Shown here: in pieces, positions 13,301-18,701 of the stretch
Numbering within the stretch: position 1 is the first letter of the stretch
Layout of the letters: every line of letters begins with the position of its first letter
NCBI GenBank assembly: GCA_905221605.1
Contig: CAJNDS010002256.1
Location: forward strand, 52,071 to 72,070
Origin: Symbiodinium natans
Lineage: Eukaryota > Sar > Dinophyceae > Suessiales > Symbiodiniaceae
Reading direction: 5' to 3'
DNA length: 20,000 nt
Notes under the pieces: generated by a model
What the model saw: only the letters and a program-made list of their open reading frames with translations
Database searches by the model: none
Told to the model about the DNA's origin: nothing
Translations under genes and position numbers: made by a program

Positions 13301-16300
13301 CCCTGACCTCAGCTCGAACGACTCGAACTCAGGTACCTCTCGGCTTCCTCCTTCTGCTGGGACATCCTCTTCTTCTCGTGCTGGGCATCCCGCTTCCTGC
13401 CAAGACTTAGCTCGAGGAGGTTCGGAGATCGATGAGTTCGGAGCTCTTTGAAATCAAACTCTTCAGCGGCAACGCCCGACATTCTGGCCAAAGGACTTCC
13501 ACGGCACAGAAAAGGCTCAGACGCAGAGGGGAGGTTTCGACGATGCTCCAGATACGGGCGCTGGTAAGTTTCGCCGAAGATCGAGGTAACACCTAGACTC
13601 GAGGCCATTCGGGGTAGAGGTCCCTCCCCAGCTGCTTACGGATGTTTTGTGTTTAAGCTTAGGTTGCTTGGGAGAAGAACTTAAGCCGTCGAAGCTCTGA
13701 CATGCCCACAAAAATGATGCGCCTGGTGTAGAGGTCACGGGCTTTGTCTTCCCGAGCGGCCTCATGGGTCCAGGCTCGGGGCTTTGAAAGGCTCGAAGGG
13801 CTTTAGTCTCGGGCTCTTACACGAAAATGTTGGTTTGGTGGCTGTGAGAGCTTGAGATGCAAGATGAGAGTCCGGTACTGCAAGGACACACGTCAGCATG
13901 CGATAATCCGATCCTTCTCCGATGCCAGCTTCTCGTACTCCTCGTTCAGAGTCACGGAACCTGACACCTGACAGAGTTCAACATGCCCCACACGCAGCCG
14001 TAAACCATAAAACTATGAAACCCTGAAAAGTGTTGAAAAGAAACCTGAAACCTACAGGACCTCTTCTACACTGCTATCACAGCCCAAGAGCCAAACATAG
14101 CAATGGCAACAGAGCGGAGTCGATCTAGCAGAAGCCGAACATGCCCGCAGCGCAAACAAAACAACCCTGATGTTTAGGACTATGGTCTGCACAGCTGACT
14201 TCCTTTCGACCACTTGAAGCTCAAGTCAGCTGCAGCATACTTCGTCACATGGTTAGGTACTGCATGATGCACGCTGCCAGCCGCAAAGTCACATGCAGTC
14301 ATCACTGGATCACAGGAGAGCTAATAGCGGCTAACTGCTCAGGGTGAGTTCGAAGCGCGCTTCAGGTCAACGTTGAGTGCTTGCACGAAACAAGTACAGC
14401 AGCGCGACCCAAACGCCGCCCGCTCAAGCTCAAGCTGCTGGGAAGCTCTTCTGAAGCGCTTGAACATCCTTAGAATCCACAGGAGTAAAATACCCGCTCC
14501 TGTTCGAAGAAGGCCGTCAGCTCCTTGCCCTGGCGATGCGCTGCAGCCTCAATATCCTCGGTCCACATCGAATGGAAGGGTCGTGGGCCGTGTAGTCATG
14601 ACGCCACCGGCTATAACTATAGCAGACCTTACCCAAGTTGCACCTGTGGCTCCTGAGTGTACTGCTAAAAACAACTTTCTTCTAACGTGAGAACTTATGG
14701 CTCATGCGTTGCCATAAGTTCTCACGTTAGAAGAAAGTTGTTTTTAGCAGTACGAAGTGCCGGCAATACAGATGTGGTGGAGGCAGCTCAGCACCATTGT
14801 GCAAGAAGGCCAACAGGTCTTGAGAAGACGCGGGGCAAACCGCGTTGTGTCACTAAACCCCCTAAGCTGAGATCCGCACGCCCTGGAACACCAGGAAGTT
14901 CCTGGCCTTGGACAAGATGTTGATCTCCTGCTGCTTTCTTCGGGCCATGGAACATTAAGGGCTTGGGGTTCTGTACCCAACCTGGAGGCCAGGAGTGGAA
15001 GTTGGCACTGCTGAGGGGAGTCAAGCACCCCACCGAGCGGAACAAGCCAGGCATGTGGAAATTCTACCCCGCAACCCTACACCGCCATGTCTGCAGAAAC
15101 GTTGCTGCCTCTTTTCGTAGGGGGACCTTTCAAGAGGGTCCATTCAAAAAACTCTAAGAGCGGCAGCTACGTGTGCCGAGGGTCGTTGCTCTGATTCCTG
15201 CTGCCATAAACCATGTAGACATTACAAAACTCCTCAACGCAACCAGGACCGCACTGTCCCCATGTTAGGGAACCTAAAAAGAACCTCTTCGTTCGAGCAA
15301 CTGTCGGTGAAGAGTGCTCGTATGGCTCTTAGGAAGCATCCTCGAGGCTCGCAAGGTACGCTTCCTGGGACACCGCCTCGCCACAAGGGGAGAGTTGGGT
15401 TGGGCAAGGGGTTCCTTGCAAACTCAGGCTTTTCAACCAGGGTTGATGACGACAATCACGCACTCCACGCTGCACACTCGGGTGAAATTCTTCGAAGCCT
15501 GGCCATGTGTGAGACACTTCGGCCAGCGCAAGTCAGGAAAAGCTGATCATAACATTCAAGATGCTGATCACAAGTAGGAAAGTATTCATGTTGCTCCAGG
15601 TTTCGGGATTCTCGGGCTTGGGGTCTTGCACTTCAGTTCCGATTATACGCCCGGCCGACCTGTCCATCGATCTGGTAGCGTGCCTGCAACGCATGGAGAC
15701 TGAAACGCTTGGAATATGGCAAGCAGTCATATAATGTCAGGCAAACGCAAGTCTGACTTCGGAAACATGCCATTGCATCTTGTTCAGGGCTACTCAATTT
15801 CCAGCCCAGCAATGGCCCATGAGGCAAACAACGAGGGCCTCGGTACTGGGCTGTATGACCTGAACAAAACACCAGGGCAAGCTTCGCAAGCTGTCTGCTC
15901 CGAGTGCTGAAGGTATGGCAGGCTTAGCCAAGCTGTCTTCAGAGCGTTACCCCTCGAAAGCTTCCACATCAAAACCATGTATCGCTGCTGGGATCTGAGC
16001 CCGACGAAACCGCTTCGTCTGTGAGGAGCCTGAGAACATCGACATACAGAGCTCCAACATACAATACACACATGCACGTGGAAGCGGCATGCACGTATTG
16101 AACCCGTTGAATGAGCTTTGTTAACGTCGGGCAGTAAACGCGACGAAGAGTGTGCGAGTTCGAGCAGCCAACGGAAGCAAATGAATGGGCACATCTCTGG
16201 GTCGGGGGAGCCACTTGAGTGAGTCTCACCCGGGATGTCTAACTTTTCCGGCCTTCCGACACTTTAGCTCCAAGCTTTTGTGAGCGCGCAGTGTCTTGTC

Positions 16301-17992
16301 AAGCTTTTCATACATTTGCCAGCACGACTCCGCGAACCACTCATGCCCTGCTTGGAATGGGCCCTACCACGGGTCAGCTGGGCTCTTGGTCACCCAAGAG
16401 AAGCTGGACAACTCACCACTAAAGGATGGCATTTTCAATCATTTTCAGCATTCAACTGCCATCTCGCTCCTTCAGCGGAATGGTTGAAGCACTCTCTGGT
16501 TGTCCGGTTGTGGCCACGCACGCCGGTATGCACGGCTGCCGGATCATAAAAATACTTAAAAAAGATCAAACACTCAAAATGAACAACCGAGGGTTGAAGG
16601 TTTAGGGTTTTGGGTTTTGGGTTCAAAGTTTAGGGTTTTAGGGTTTAGGGCCTATTTCTTGTTGATACCTTTTGATTCTTGCTGATCCTTGTTTTTGGCC
16701 TCCATCCCGGTATCCACATCTAGCTTGACCTCTTGAAGCGAGTCAAGACAGCATTGTGCTGGTAGGCAATGGGCCCCCTCCCATAACCAAACCCAGCCTT
16801 CTTGAGGACGTTCGAATCGATAGACCTGTCTGCGCAGCGGTTGGGCTCGAAGCTAGAAAAAGAGCTGGAGAGCTCGAGGACCACGACGCCAAAAACAACA
16901 AGGAACCGTTTTTGCGTGATCTGTGTTTACAGAAAGCATGAAGCAATGGCTTGAAAACTTCGAAGCCCCCGGAATCCCCCTGAGGCACCCGAGGACCCCA
17001 AGCAAGTTGTAAAAGCCCAGGCTTGCTGAACAGCTGGGCTTCCGGGCCAGCTCCACGGAGCAACGCCGCCGCGCAACCTCCTCCGGACCTTCCGCCTCTT
17101 GGCGATGCACTAGGTCCTGGCACGGATTCTTACTTGGCTTTCACCTCTCACTTTCGTGCGCTAAAGGACATTGGGGACTTCACTGATTCTGTGTTTTTGG
17201 CTTCGAGGTTTATGGTTGTCCATGCACGGGGCTTCGTGGATTCTCAATGCGAGCTACAGAACCACCGAACCGCACTCGAGGCGACTTACGCAACCTTGGA
17301 GATCCTCGAAAATGAAAAACCCAACATCACCTCCAAGCCAAGGCTAATTGTTTAAGCAGTACACTTTCACATCGAGGCATTCATCAGTTTACAATTCCTG
17401 CACCTCATGCTTGTCAGATTTCAAAGCACAGCTCACACCATATCCCGACCCCCAACCCTCGCAGCCTGCAGCCGATCCCCGCGGAGGTGCCGCGTACGGA
17501 CTCCCAGAACAAAGCTAACGGCATCCATCAAGTTCGACTTGCCCGCACCATTGGGACCTGAGCTCGGGCTTTCAGACGTGGGGATGAGCAGGGTTCTATT
17601 GCACAGCATGTTTAGAGCTCACATTTGTTCGGAGCTCTGTCTGTTGTTGAGAAGGATTTTCACATTTCGGTCGGAACGCAAAGAAGCTGACTATGCAAAG
17701 CAAATTGCCCACAAGCAAGATACGGCAACACGTGGGAATCCAGGATCTGGGCCAACAATGCATGTGAGCTTCTTGAACGGCCCCACTCGTACCTGCCTTG
17801 GAAGACCACTGCGATTTGACGAAGCCACTGTGCGAACCGAAAGAGTGTGTTGCATTACAGCGCCACTGATGCAAGCTGTGCCCAGTGTAGTTTCGTGAGT
17901 ATAGGGGTACAAATATTGCCCCAACAACCACCCAAACAGGTCAGCAGGAACCCTTCATACGACTTGAAGTTGTCCAGCACCACCTCTTCAAC
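1..17992 (-). CDS. SMC1: SMC1 cohesin ATPase subunit, 5' half, 35 exons, 3' end off window
   Basis: SMC1 pairs with SMC3 through the hinge and forms the ring of nuclear cohesin, which holds sister chromatids and extrudes DNA loops using head ATPase activity. Spliced minus-strand exons give, in order: NFKSYEG, the P-loop [67 protein letters not shown], then a charged coiled coil (about residues 150-515) and the hinge from VPGVFGR through [19 protein letters not shown] and LTFLPLDNL to VVIADSLDD. The residues after the P-loop and the [10 protein letters not shown] block are SMC1-type rather than SMC2, SMC3 or SMC4. Exon phases agree at every modelled junction. The sum is about 640 codons, where SMC1 proteins are near 1200, so roughly half is present. 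The initiator Met and first residues are not placed. Introns use 19 GC, 12 GT and 3 GA donors. Certainty is high for the identity and lower for individual coil splice sites. Confidence 0.9.
251..280. repeat. (CCACATCCCT)3 tandem repeat
   Basis: Three perfect 10-nt copies, 16 nt inside the intron that follows SMC1 exon HH. On the transcribed strand the unit is AGGGATGTGG. Confidence 0.95.
297..356 (-). CDS. SMC1: SMC1 exon HH: hinge strand and helix
   Basis: Twenty codons, [20 protein letters not shown], corresponding to LV.DVI.FD.ALEKAV.YA in SMC1. The acceptor is AG|GCC and the donor is GT (TCG|GTGCCG), phase 0. Confidence 0.85.
821..916 (-). CDS. SMC1: SMC1 exon GG: hinge, TFLPLD
   Basis: Reads [17 protein letters not shown] and continues to [18 protein letters not shown] is the hallmark SMC1 hinge motif, at exactly the expected distance from the previous exon. 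The acceptor is AG|GAT. The exon appears to end TGT|GAAATA, a GA donor, required by phase and by the gapless fit to the next exon. Confidence 0.95.
1011..1056. repeat. CCTCC(G/T)-type degenerate repeat
   Basis: Irregular CCTCCTNNG units, G-rich (GGAGGC) on the transcribed strand, in the intron between SMC1 exons FF and GG. Confidence 0.7.
1206..1278 (-). CDS. SMC1: SMC1 exon FF: hinge, GHLDAVI
   Basis: Contains [19 protein letters not shown] and VQHLK, equivalent to the SMC1 G..MDAIIVD....GRDCIQYIK stretch. The acceptor is AG|G; the donor is GC (AAG|GCCCAA). Confidence 0.95.
1458..1513 (-). CDS. SMC1: SMC1 exon EE: hinge, [12 protein letters not shown]
   Basis: Reads [18 protein letters not shown], the SMC hinge segment LIDLCQP.QKKY..AV. 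The acceptor is AG|GTG. The GC donor leaves phase 2, and joining to the next exon aligns gaplessly with SMC1 hinges. Confidence 0.95.
1731..1757. repeat. Short tandem duplication AGTCCTTTATGG
   Basis: AGTCCTTTATGGTG is followed directly by AGTCCTTTATGGGG, in the intron after SMC1 exon DD. Confidence 0.85.
2421..2582. repeat. (AATAAC)n-type degenerate array
   Basis: AT-rich run of AATAAC and AACAAT units with C/G substitutions, starting about 40 nt inside the intron that follows SMC1 exon DD. Confidence 0.93.
2623..2689 (-). CDS. SMC1: SMC1 exon DD: entry into hinge, VPGVFGR
   Basis: Reads [20 protein letters not shown] then GR. PGVFGR matches the SMC1 hinge start (PGSVYGRL in animals). Acceptor AG|C completes the split serine codon. 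The GC donor CGG|GCC joins to VVNLC. Confidence 0.88.
2810..2971. repeat. (GGAGGTT)n minisatellite, about 22 copies
   Basis: Perfect heptamer array with a single break at 2824-2827, where one unit is cut to GGAG. It occupies nearly half of the 360-nt intron between SMC1 exons CC and DD. The GG runs allow two-layer G-quadruplexes on the plus strand. Confidence 0.98.
3050..3099 (-). CDS. SMC1: SMC1 exon CC: coil before hinge
   Basis: Reads [16 protein letters not shown] between AG|GAG and AG|GTGCGC (phase 2). It joins in phase to the hinge-entry exon. Confidence 0.72.
3233..3277 (-). CDS. SMC1: SMC1 exon BB: coiled coil
   Basis: Fifteen codons, [15 protein letters not shown], with acceptor GAG|AGC and a GT donor (GTTAAA). 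An alternative acceptor five bases upstream is out of phase with the previous exon. Confidence 0.68.
3278..4076 (-). other. SMC1 intron, no feature seen
   Basis: A 799-nt intron between coil exons AA and BB. Nothing recognisable was found beyond mixed-composition sequence. Confidence 0.6.
4077..4109 (-). CDS. SMC1: SMC1 exon AA: short coil exon
   Basis: Eleven codons, [11 protein letters not shown], between TTTCAG|GCC and AAG|GCCTCC (GC donor), phase 0 on both sides. Confidence 0.55.
4110..5096 (-). other. SMC1 intron with CAT array
   Basis: A 987-nt intron. The plus-strand open frame at 4571-4909 has no recognisable domain and is probably chance. Confidence 0.6.
4302..4453. repeat. (CAT)n trinucleotide array
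   Basis: Long CAT/ATC run with scattered CAACAT, CGTCGA and CACCAC interruptions. A more degenerate GTCATC tail reaches about 4530. It lies in the intron between SMC1 exons Z and AA. The His- and Met-rich open frames here are by-products. Confidence 0.97.
5097..5168 (-). CDS. SMC1: SMC1 exon Z: strong coiled coil
   Basis: Twenty-four codons starting [20 protein letters not shown] and ending SRRE, between AAAG|GCG and GAG|GCCCGA. Dense charged heptads. It is the clearest mid-coil exon after the head. Confidence 0.72.
5215..5313 (-). CDS. SMC1: SMC1 exon Y: weak coil segment
   Basis: Thirty-three open codons beginning [18 protein letters not shown] and ending LLLDAVE, after AG|GAG. The GC donor GAA|GCCAGG keeps phase 0 with the next exon across a 46-nt intron. 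It is richer in Ser, Gly and Leu than a typical coil, so it may be a break in the coil or be partly intron. Confidence 0.55.
5881..5942 (-). CDS. SMC1: SMC1 exon X: coil-like exon
   Basis: Reads [20 protein letters not shown] after a split aspartate codon. Acceptor GCAG|AC fits phase 1 of the previous exon; the proposed donor is GC. The match to SMC1 is by composition and phase only. Confidence 0.5.
6060..6102 (-). CDS. SMC1: SMC1 exon W: coiled coil
   Basis: Reads [14 protein letters not shown]. The acceptor is AG|GCG, and the GT donor GCGG|GTAGTC leaves one base. The open frame continues for another fifteen codons, so a later donor cannot be excluded. Confidence 0.6.
6717..6752 (-). CDS. 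SMC1: SMC1 exon V: coiled coil
   Basis: Twelve codons, [12 protein letters not shown], between CAG|GCA and GAG|GCAGAA (GC donor), phase 0 throughout. Confidence 0.6.
6801..6836 (-). CDS. SMC1: SMC1 exon U: coiled coil
   Basis: Twelve codons, [12 protein letters not shown], between AAAG|TTG and TTG|GCTCTT. It lies 48 nt before the next exon. The acceptor lacks the usual following G, so this exon is among the less certain. Confidence 0.5.
6923..6988 (-). CDS. SMC1: SMC1 exon T: coiled coil
   Basis: Reads [20 protein letters not shown] then GQ, a strongly charged helix similar in character to the DQ.RLDLEERK region of SMC1. The acceptor is placed at the last of three overlapping AGs. The GC donor CAG|GCGCGG is the best guess; a GC donor six bases later is possible. 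Confidence 0.65.
7201..7210. repeat. Poly-C run (C10)
   Basis: Ten consecutive C in the intron between SMC1 exons S and T. Confidence 0.95.
7286..7324 (-). CDS. SMC1: SMC1 exon S: coiled coil
   Basis: Thirteen codons, [13 protein letters not shown], between AG|GTG and GAG|GTCGAT. Phase 0 at both ends. Composition fits the SMC1 coil, with no single diagnostic motif. Confidence 0.6.
7826..7860 (+). repeat. GC-rich dispersed motif, copy 1
   Basis: A 35-nt block beginning GGCTGCCGAGCCGG and ending CAAGCGTTTACAATT. It matches 8607-8641 at 29 of 35 positions, in direct orientation. Confidence 0.75.
8057..8220. repeat. AT-rich AATGAA-type degenerate array
   Basis: Loose units such as GAATGAA, GAACGAA and AATCAAT repeat through this AT-rich segment. 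It is the left partner of the clearer array at 8436-8594, in the intron between SMC1 exons R and S. Confidence 0.6.
8323..8348. repeat. 13-nt tandem duplication CAGCAATGGGACT
   Basis: Two perfect adjacent copies inside the GC-richer island (8225-8430) that lies between the two AT-rich arrays. Confidence 0.9.
8436..8594. repeat. (AATGAATGN)n degenerate minisatellite
   Basis: Units near 9 nt (AATGAATGT, CATGAATGC, AATGAATGC) become more regular towards 8594. It is followed at once by the GC-rich motif at 8607. Confidence 0.88.
8607..8641 (+). repeat. GC-rich dispersed motif, copy 2
   Basis: Second copy of the 35-nt block (GGCTGTCGAGTCGG ... CAAGCGATTACAACT). It abuts the AATGAATGN array and may be an unnamed short interspersed sequence. 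Confidence 0.75.
9399..9488. repeat. Degenerate CCCTAAA/CCCTGAA-like tract
   Basis: Repeated CCCTAAA, CCCTGAA, CCCTAGAACC and CAAACCCTC words, similar to the complement of the telomere-like tract but much less regular. Confidence 0.5.
9603..9662 (-). CDS. SMC1: SMC1 exon R: coiled coil
   Basis: Twenty codons, [20 protein letters not shown], between AAAG|GAG and CAG|GCCTCC (GC donor). Phase 0 on both sides joins it to the preceding and following coil exons. Supported by splice rule, phase and composition only. Confidence 0.6.
9663..10836 (-). other. SMC1 intron with ATAC array
   Basis: A 1174-nt intron between coil exons Q and R. Apart from the microsatellite I see nothing convincing. Confidence 0.6.
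10158..10298. repeat. (ATAC)n microsatellite, about 35 copies
   Basis: Uninterrupted tetranucleotide run followed by a short CACATA variant, in the intron between SMC1 exons Q and R. Confidence 0.98.
10837..10893 (-). CDS. SMC1: SMC1 exon Q: coiled coil
   Basis: Nineteen codons, [19 protein letters not shown], between AG|GTA and GAG|GCGCGC (GC donor). The charge pattern fits an SMC coil and the phase is 0 at both ends. Confidence 0.75.
11120..11163. repeat. (GGGATGGTCTT)4 tandem repeat
   Basis: Four perfect 11-nt copies beginning 10 nt downstream of the donor of SMC1 exon P on the transcribed strand. GGGGCTTTT-type sequence adjoins on the far side. Confidence 0.95.
11174..11234 (-). CDS. 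SMC1: SMC1 exon P: coiled coil
   Basis: Reads [20 protein letters not shown], a charged heptad-type coil. Acceptor AG|C completes the split codon of the previous exon, and the GT donor follows GCG. The intervening intron is only 68 nt and contains a stop, so it must be spliced. Confidence 0.75.
11303..11412 (-). CDS. SMC1: SMC1 exon O: lineage-specific insert, then coil
   Basis: The longest exon, 110 nt. It opens with [20 protein letters not shown], which is not coiled coil and has no counterpart that I know in SMC1. It ends [10 protein letters not shown], matching the SMC1 LF.LYHNE position. The acceptor is AG|GTTCTC, and the donor is AG|GTCATG just before an in-frame TGA. Confidence 0.8.
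11413..13143 (-). other. Long SMC1 intron, no feature seen
   Basis: A 1731-nt intron between exons N and O. It contains a degenerate GGCTTC-rich stretch near 13070-13110 and otherwise unstructured sequence. Phase is 0 on both sides. Confidence 0.65.
13144..13180 (-). CDS. SMC1: SMC1 exon [14 protein letters not shown]
   Basis: Completes the arginine codon of the previous exon and reads [12 protein letters not shown], matching RYQRLKDEV.RAQ of SMC1. The acceptor is AG|GTACC and the donor is GC (CAG|GCTCCC). Confidence 0.88.
13337..13396 (-). CDS. SMC1: SMC1 exon M: coil, KEEAER
   Basis: Reads [20 protein letters not shown], very close to the SMC1 pattern K.....E....K.EKEEADR. The acceptor is AG|G and the donor is AG|GTACCT in phase 2. 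It continues directly as RYQ in the next exon. Confidence 0.88.
13445..13483 (-). CDS. SMC1: SMC1 exon L: start of N-terminal coil
   Basis: Reads [13 protein letters not shown], matching the SMC1 A.ED..F.Y position. The GC donor (GA|GCTCC) leaves phase 2 and lies only 48 nt before the next exon. That 48-nt stretch is itself open and in frame, so the two exons could instead be a single exon with 16 extra residues. Alignment to SMC1 is gapless only if it is removed. Confidence 0.65.
13909..13967 (-). CDS. SMC1: SMC1 exon K: VSGS..EEYEKL
   Basis: Reads [19 protein letters not shown], the conserved ISGS....EYE that starts the N-terminal coiled coil. The acceptor is AG|GTG. The frame hits TGA shortly after, so the exon ends near GATCG. 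A GA donor (CG|GATTAT) gives the phase the next exon needs. The 3' boundary is uncertain. Confidence 0.8.
13968..14499 (-). other. SMC1 intron, no feature seen
   Basis: A 532-nt intron between exons J and K, bounded by the proposed GA donor and an AG|GTG acceptor. No repeats or open coding stretch were noted. Confidence 0.7.
14500..14556 (-). CDS. SMC1: SMC1 exon [10 protein letters not shown] helix, GA donor
   Basis: Reads [19 protein letters not shown], equivalent to GDVE.IA...P.ELT.L.E in SMC1. The acceptor is AG|GAT. The exon appears to end CAG|GAGCGG, a GA donor, because joining there gives FFEQ-VSGS with no gap. A GT donor six bases further would insert two residues. Confidence 0.9.
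14659..14753. repeat. Perfect 43-bp inverted repeat (hairpin)
   Basis: Left arm 14659-14701 and right arm 14711-14753 are exact reverse complements (43 of 43), separated by the 9-nt loop TCATGCGTT. The arms begin GTACTGCTAAAAACAACTTT. It sits in the 323-nt intron between SMC1 exons I and J. I see no target-site duplication and no known element. Confidence 0.97.
14880..14933 (-). CDS. SMC1: SMC1 exon [11 protein letters not shown]
   Basis: Contains [15 protein letters not shown], an almost invariant SMC1 block that carries the Q-loop glutamine of the ATPase head. The GT donor follows GGC (GTGCGG). The 5' end is set at AAAG|CAGCAG; the alternative is GCAG|GAG six bases later. Confidence 0.9.
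15476..15498 (-). CDS. SMC1: SMC1 exon H: short helix exon
   Basis: A 23-nt exon reading FEEFHPS after a split glycine codon, at the place of the SMC1 L.EYS.EL helix. The acceptor is AG|GC and the donor is GTGCAG. Spacing to the following KARNF block is exactly that of human SMC1A when the next exon starts at CAGCAG. Confidence 0.6.
15656..15683 (-). CDS. SMC1: SMC1 exon G: YQIDGQV strand
   Basis: Reads ARYQIDGQV, the SMC1 EYRIN..VV strand. The acceptor is AG|GCAC and the donor is GC after one extra base (phase 1). Confidence 0.75.
15839..15859 (-). CDS. SMC1: SMC1 exon F: 21-nt micro-exon
   Basis: Exactly seven codons, VIQPSTE, between AG|GTC and GAG|GC. Joined to its neighbours it gives [20 protein letters not shown]. 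The number of residues from F.R to Y.ID equals that in plant SMC1, which is the main support for so small an exon. Confidence 0.7.
16001..16029 (-). CDS. SMC1: SMC1 exon E: short head exon
   Basis: A 29-nt exon reading SSQTKRFRR, which fits the SMC1 position ending in F.R before the I....G.SEY strand. The acceptor is AG|GCTC and the donor is GC (CGG|GCTCAG). The support is the phase agreement with exons D and F and correct spacing to exon F. Confidence 0.65.
16276..16347 (-). CDS. Candidate extra SMC1 cassette exon
   Basis: A 72-nt open stretch in the intron between exons D and E, reading [20 protein letters not shown] and then AHK. AG|GG acceptor and A|GC donor fit phase 1 on both sides, so it could be included without shifting the frame. 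I see no counterpart in SMC1 proteins at this point, and the flanking exons already align well without it. It may be a lineage-specific insertion, an alternative exon or chance. Confidence 0.3.
16601..16650. repeat. Interstitial telomere-like TTTAGGG tract
   Basis: TTTAGGG, TTTTGGG and TTTTAGGG units over 50 nt. TTTAGGG is the plant-type telomere unit also found in dinoflagellates. It is degenerate and internal, lying in the intron between SMC1 exons D and E. Confidence 0.8.
17032..17116 (-). CDS. SMC1: SMC1 exon D: DLV and following head strand
   Basis: Reads [23 protein letters not shown], matching the SMC1 DLI.....GRRA.V.L segment right after LRGDRL. The acceptor is AG|GACC in phase 0. 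The 3' boundary is placed at AGCT|GTTCAG because it gives the phase the next exon needs. The last few codons are uncertain. Confidence 0.8.
17466..17557 (-). CDS. SMC1: SMC1 exon C: Walker A P-loop
   Basis: Contains [19 protein letters not shown] followed by [12 protein letters not shown]. This is the Walker A ATP-binding loop in the SMC1-specific form (NLMDA.SFVLG). The acceptor is AG|GTCC. The frame runs into TGA about ten codons past the GC donor at CAG|GCTGCG, so the exon must end there or nearby. Confidence 0.95.
17753..17796 (-). CDS. SMC1: SMC1 exon B: strand leading into the P-loop
   Basis: Reads [15 protein letters not shown], the usual SMC1 GPF..FT.I.G segment. With the GT donor of the previous exon and acceptor AG|GCAG, the spacing from NFKSY to GPF matches the family without gaps. 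The donor is GC (G|GCCCAG), which splits the first glycine codon of the P-loop. Confidence 0.85.
17952..17992 (-). CDS. SMC1: SMC1 exon A: first strand of the ATPase head
   Basis: Reads [19 protein letters not shown] is the conserved N-terminal SMC strand that precedes the P-loop. The acceptor is AG|G and the donor is GT, in phase 2. The frame closes with a TGA eight codons upstream without any ATG, so the start codon must lie in a separate, probably very small, upstream exon. Confidence 0.85.
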
Positions 17993-18299
17993 CTGGCTGG
18001 CTACGCATGCGCTTCACGTGTTTTCATGCAAACCCCTCATCTGCGAAAGACAAAACAGGCATGCCCCGCGCATCCCTGCATCCTACAGGCCGACTATGCT
18101 ACCGTACATTGACAGATGAAAGGTTGCATGCGCGAGACTGGTGTTTCGGTGTTGTTGTGTTGCTGATGTGCGCGGCTGCATCTCATCGTGCTTGAGCACC
18201 TCTGAGCCAGCTCCAAAAACTTGTCCTCTTGGATTTCCAAACTGCACTTCACACACACTCGTACATCTAGCTGCGCAGATGGCAGCAAGAAATAACACA

Positions 18300-18312
18300 C
18301 CCCCCCCCCCCC
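18300..18312. repeat. Poly-C run (C13)
   Basis: Thirteen consecutive C upstream of SMC1. It reads as poly-G on the minus strand. Confidence 0.95.
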
Positions 18313-18404
18313 ACAAATAAAATAAACTGAGCACAAAAAAAATACCTAACAGCCCCGAAAGGCCCGAAAGGTGTCCTTGCTTTCGCCACACGCTTCCAAC
18401 AATT

Positions 18405-18502
18405 TTCCCCCCCCTCCCCCACCCCTCCGCTTGCTCCCAATTCCTCCTCCGCTTCCTCCCCCTTCCTCCCTCCTTCCCCCCCTTCTCCCACCTCTCCCCC
18501 CC
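18405..18502. repeat. C/T-rich tract
   Basis: Nearly pure pyrimidine stretch of CCCCTCC and TTCCTCC words, purine-rich on the minus strand. No fixed unit. Confidence 0.9.
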
Positions 18503-18701
18503 AAGTTACGGTCAGACGATCCCTCAAATTCGCAACTCAAACAAGTGAAGAAAAGATTCGTGGGGCGCTCTGTTCTGGGGGCATTTCACCGTATTTCTTC
18601 GCTGCGCAACCCCCCACCCAGTTCATTGCTCAGGCCATCCCTCTACTTGGCACTTGAAGCGATCGGATAAACACTTTACACGTCGAATTGACGGAGCTCA
18701 G

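Larger units (their letters stand above)
16030..17031 (-). other. SMC1 intron with telomere-like tract
   Basis: A 1002-nt intron between exons D and E. It holds the TTTAGGG-like tract and the candidate cassette exon at 16276-16347. Confidence 0.6.

Noticed and set aside
16730-16870. Protein-like minus-strand stretch [17 protein letters not shown]
   Set aside because: The splice phase does not fit exon D and there is no SMC1 similarity at this point. Probably chance.
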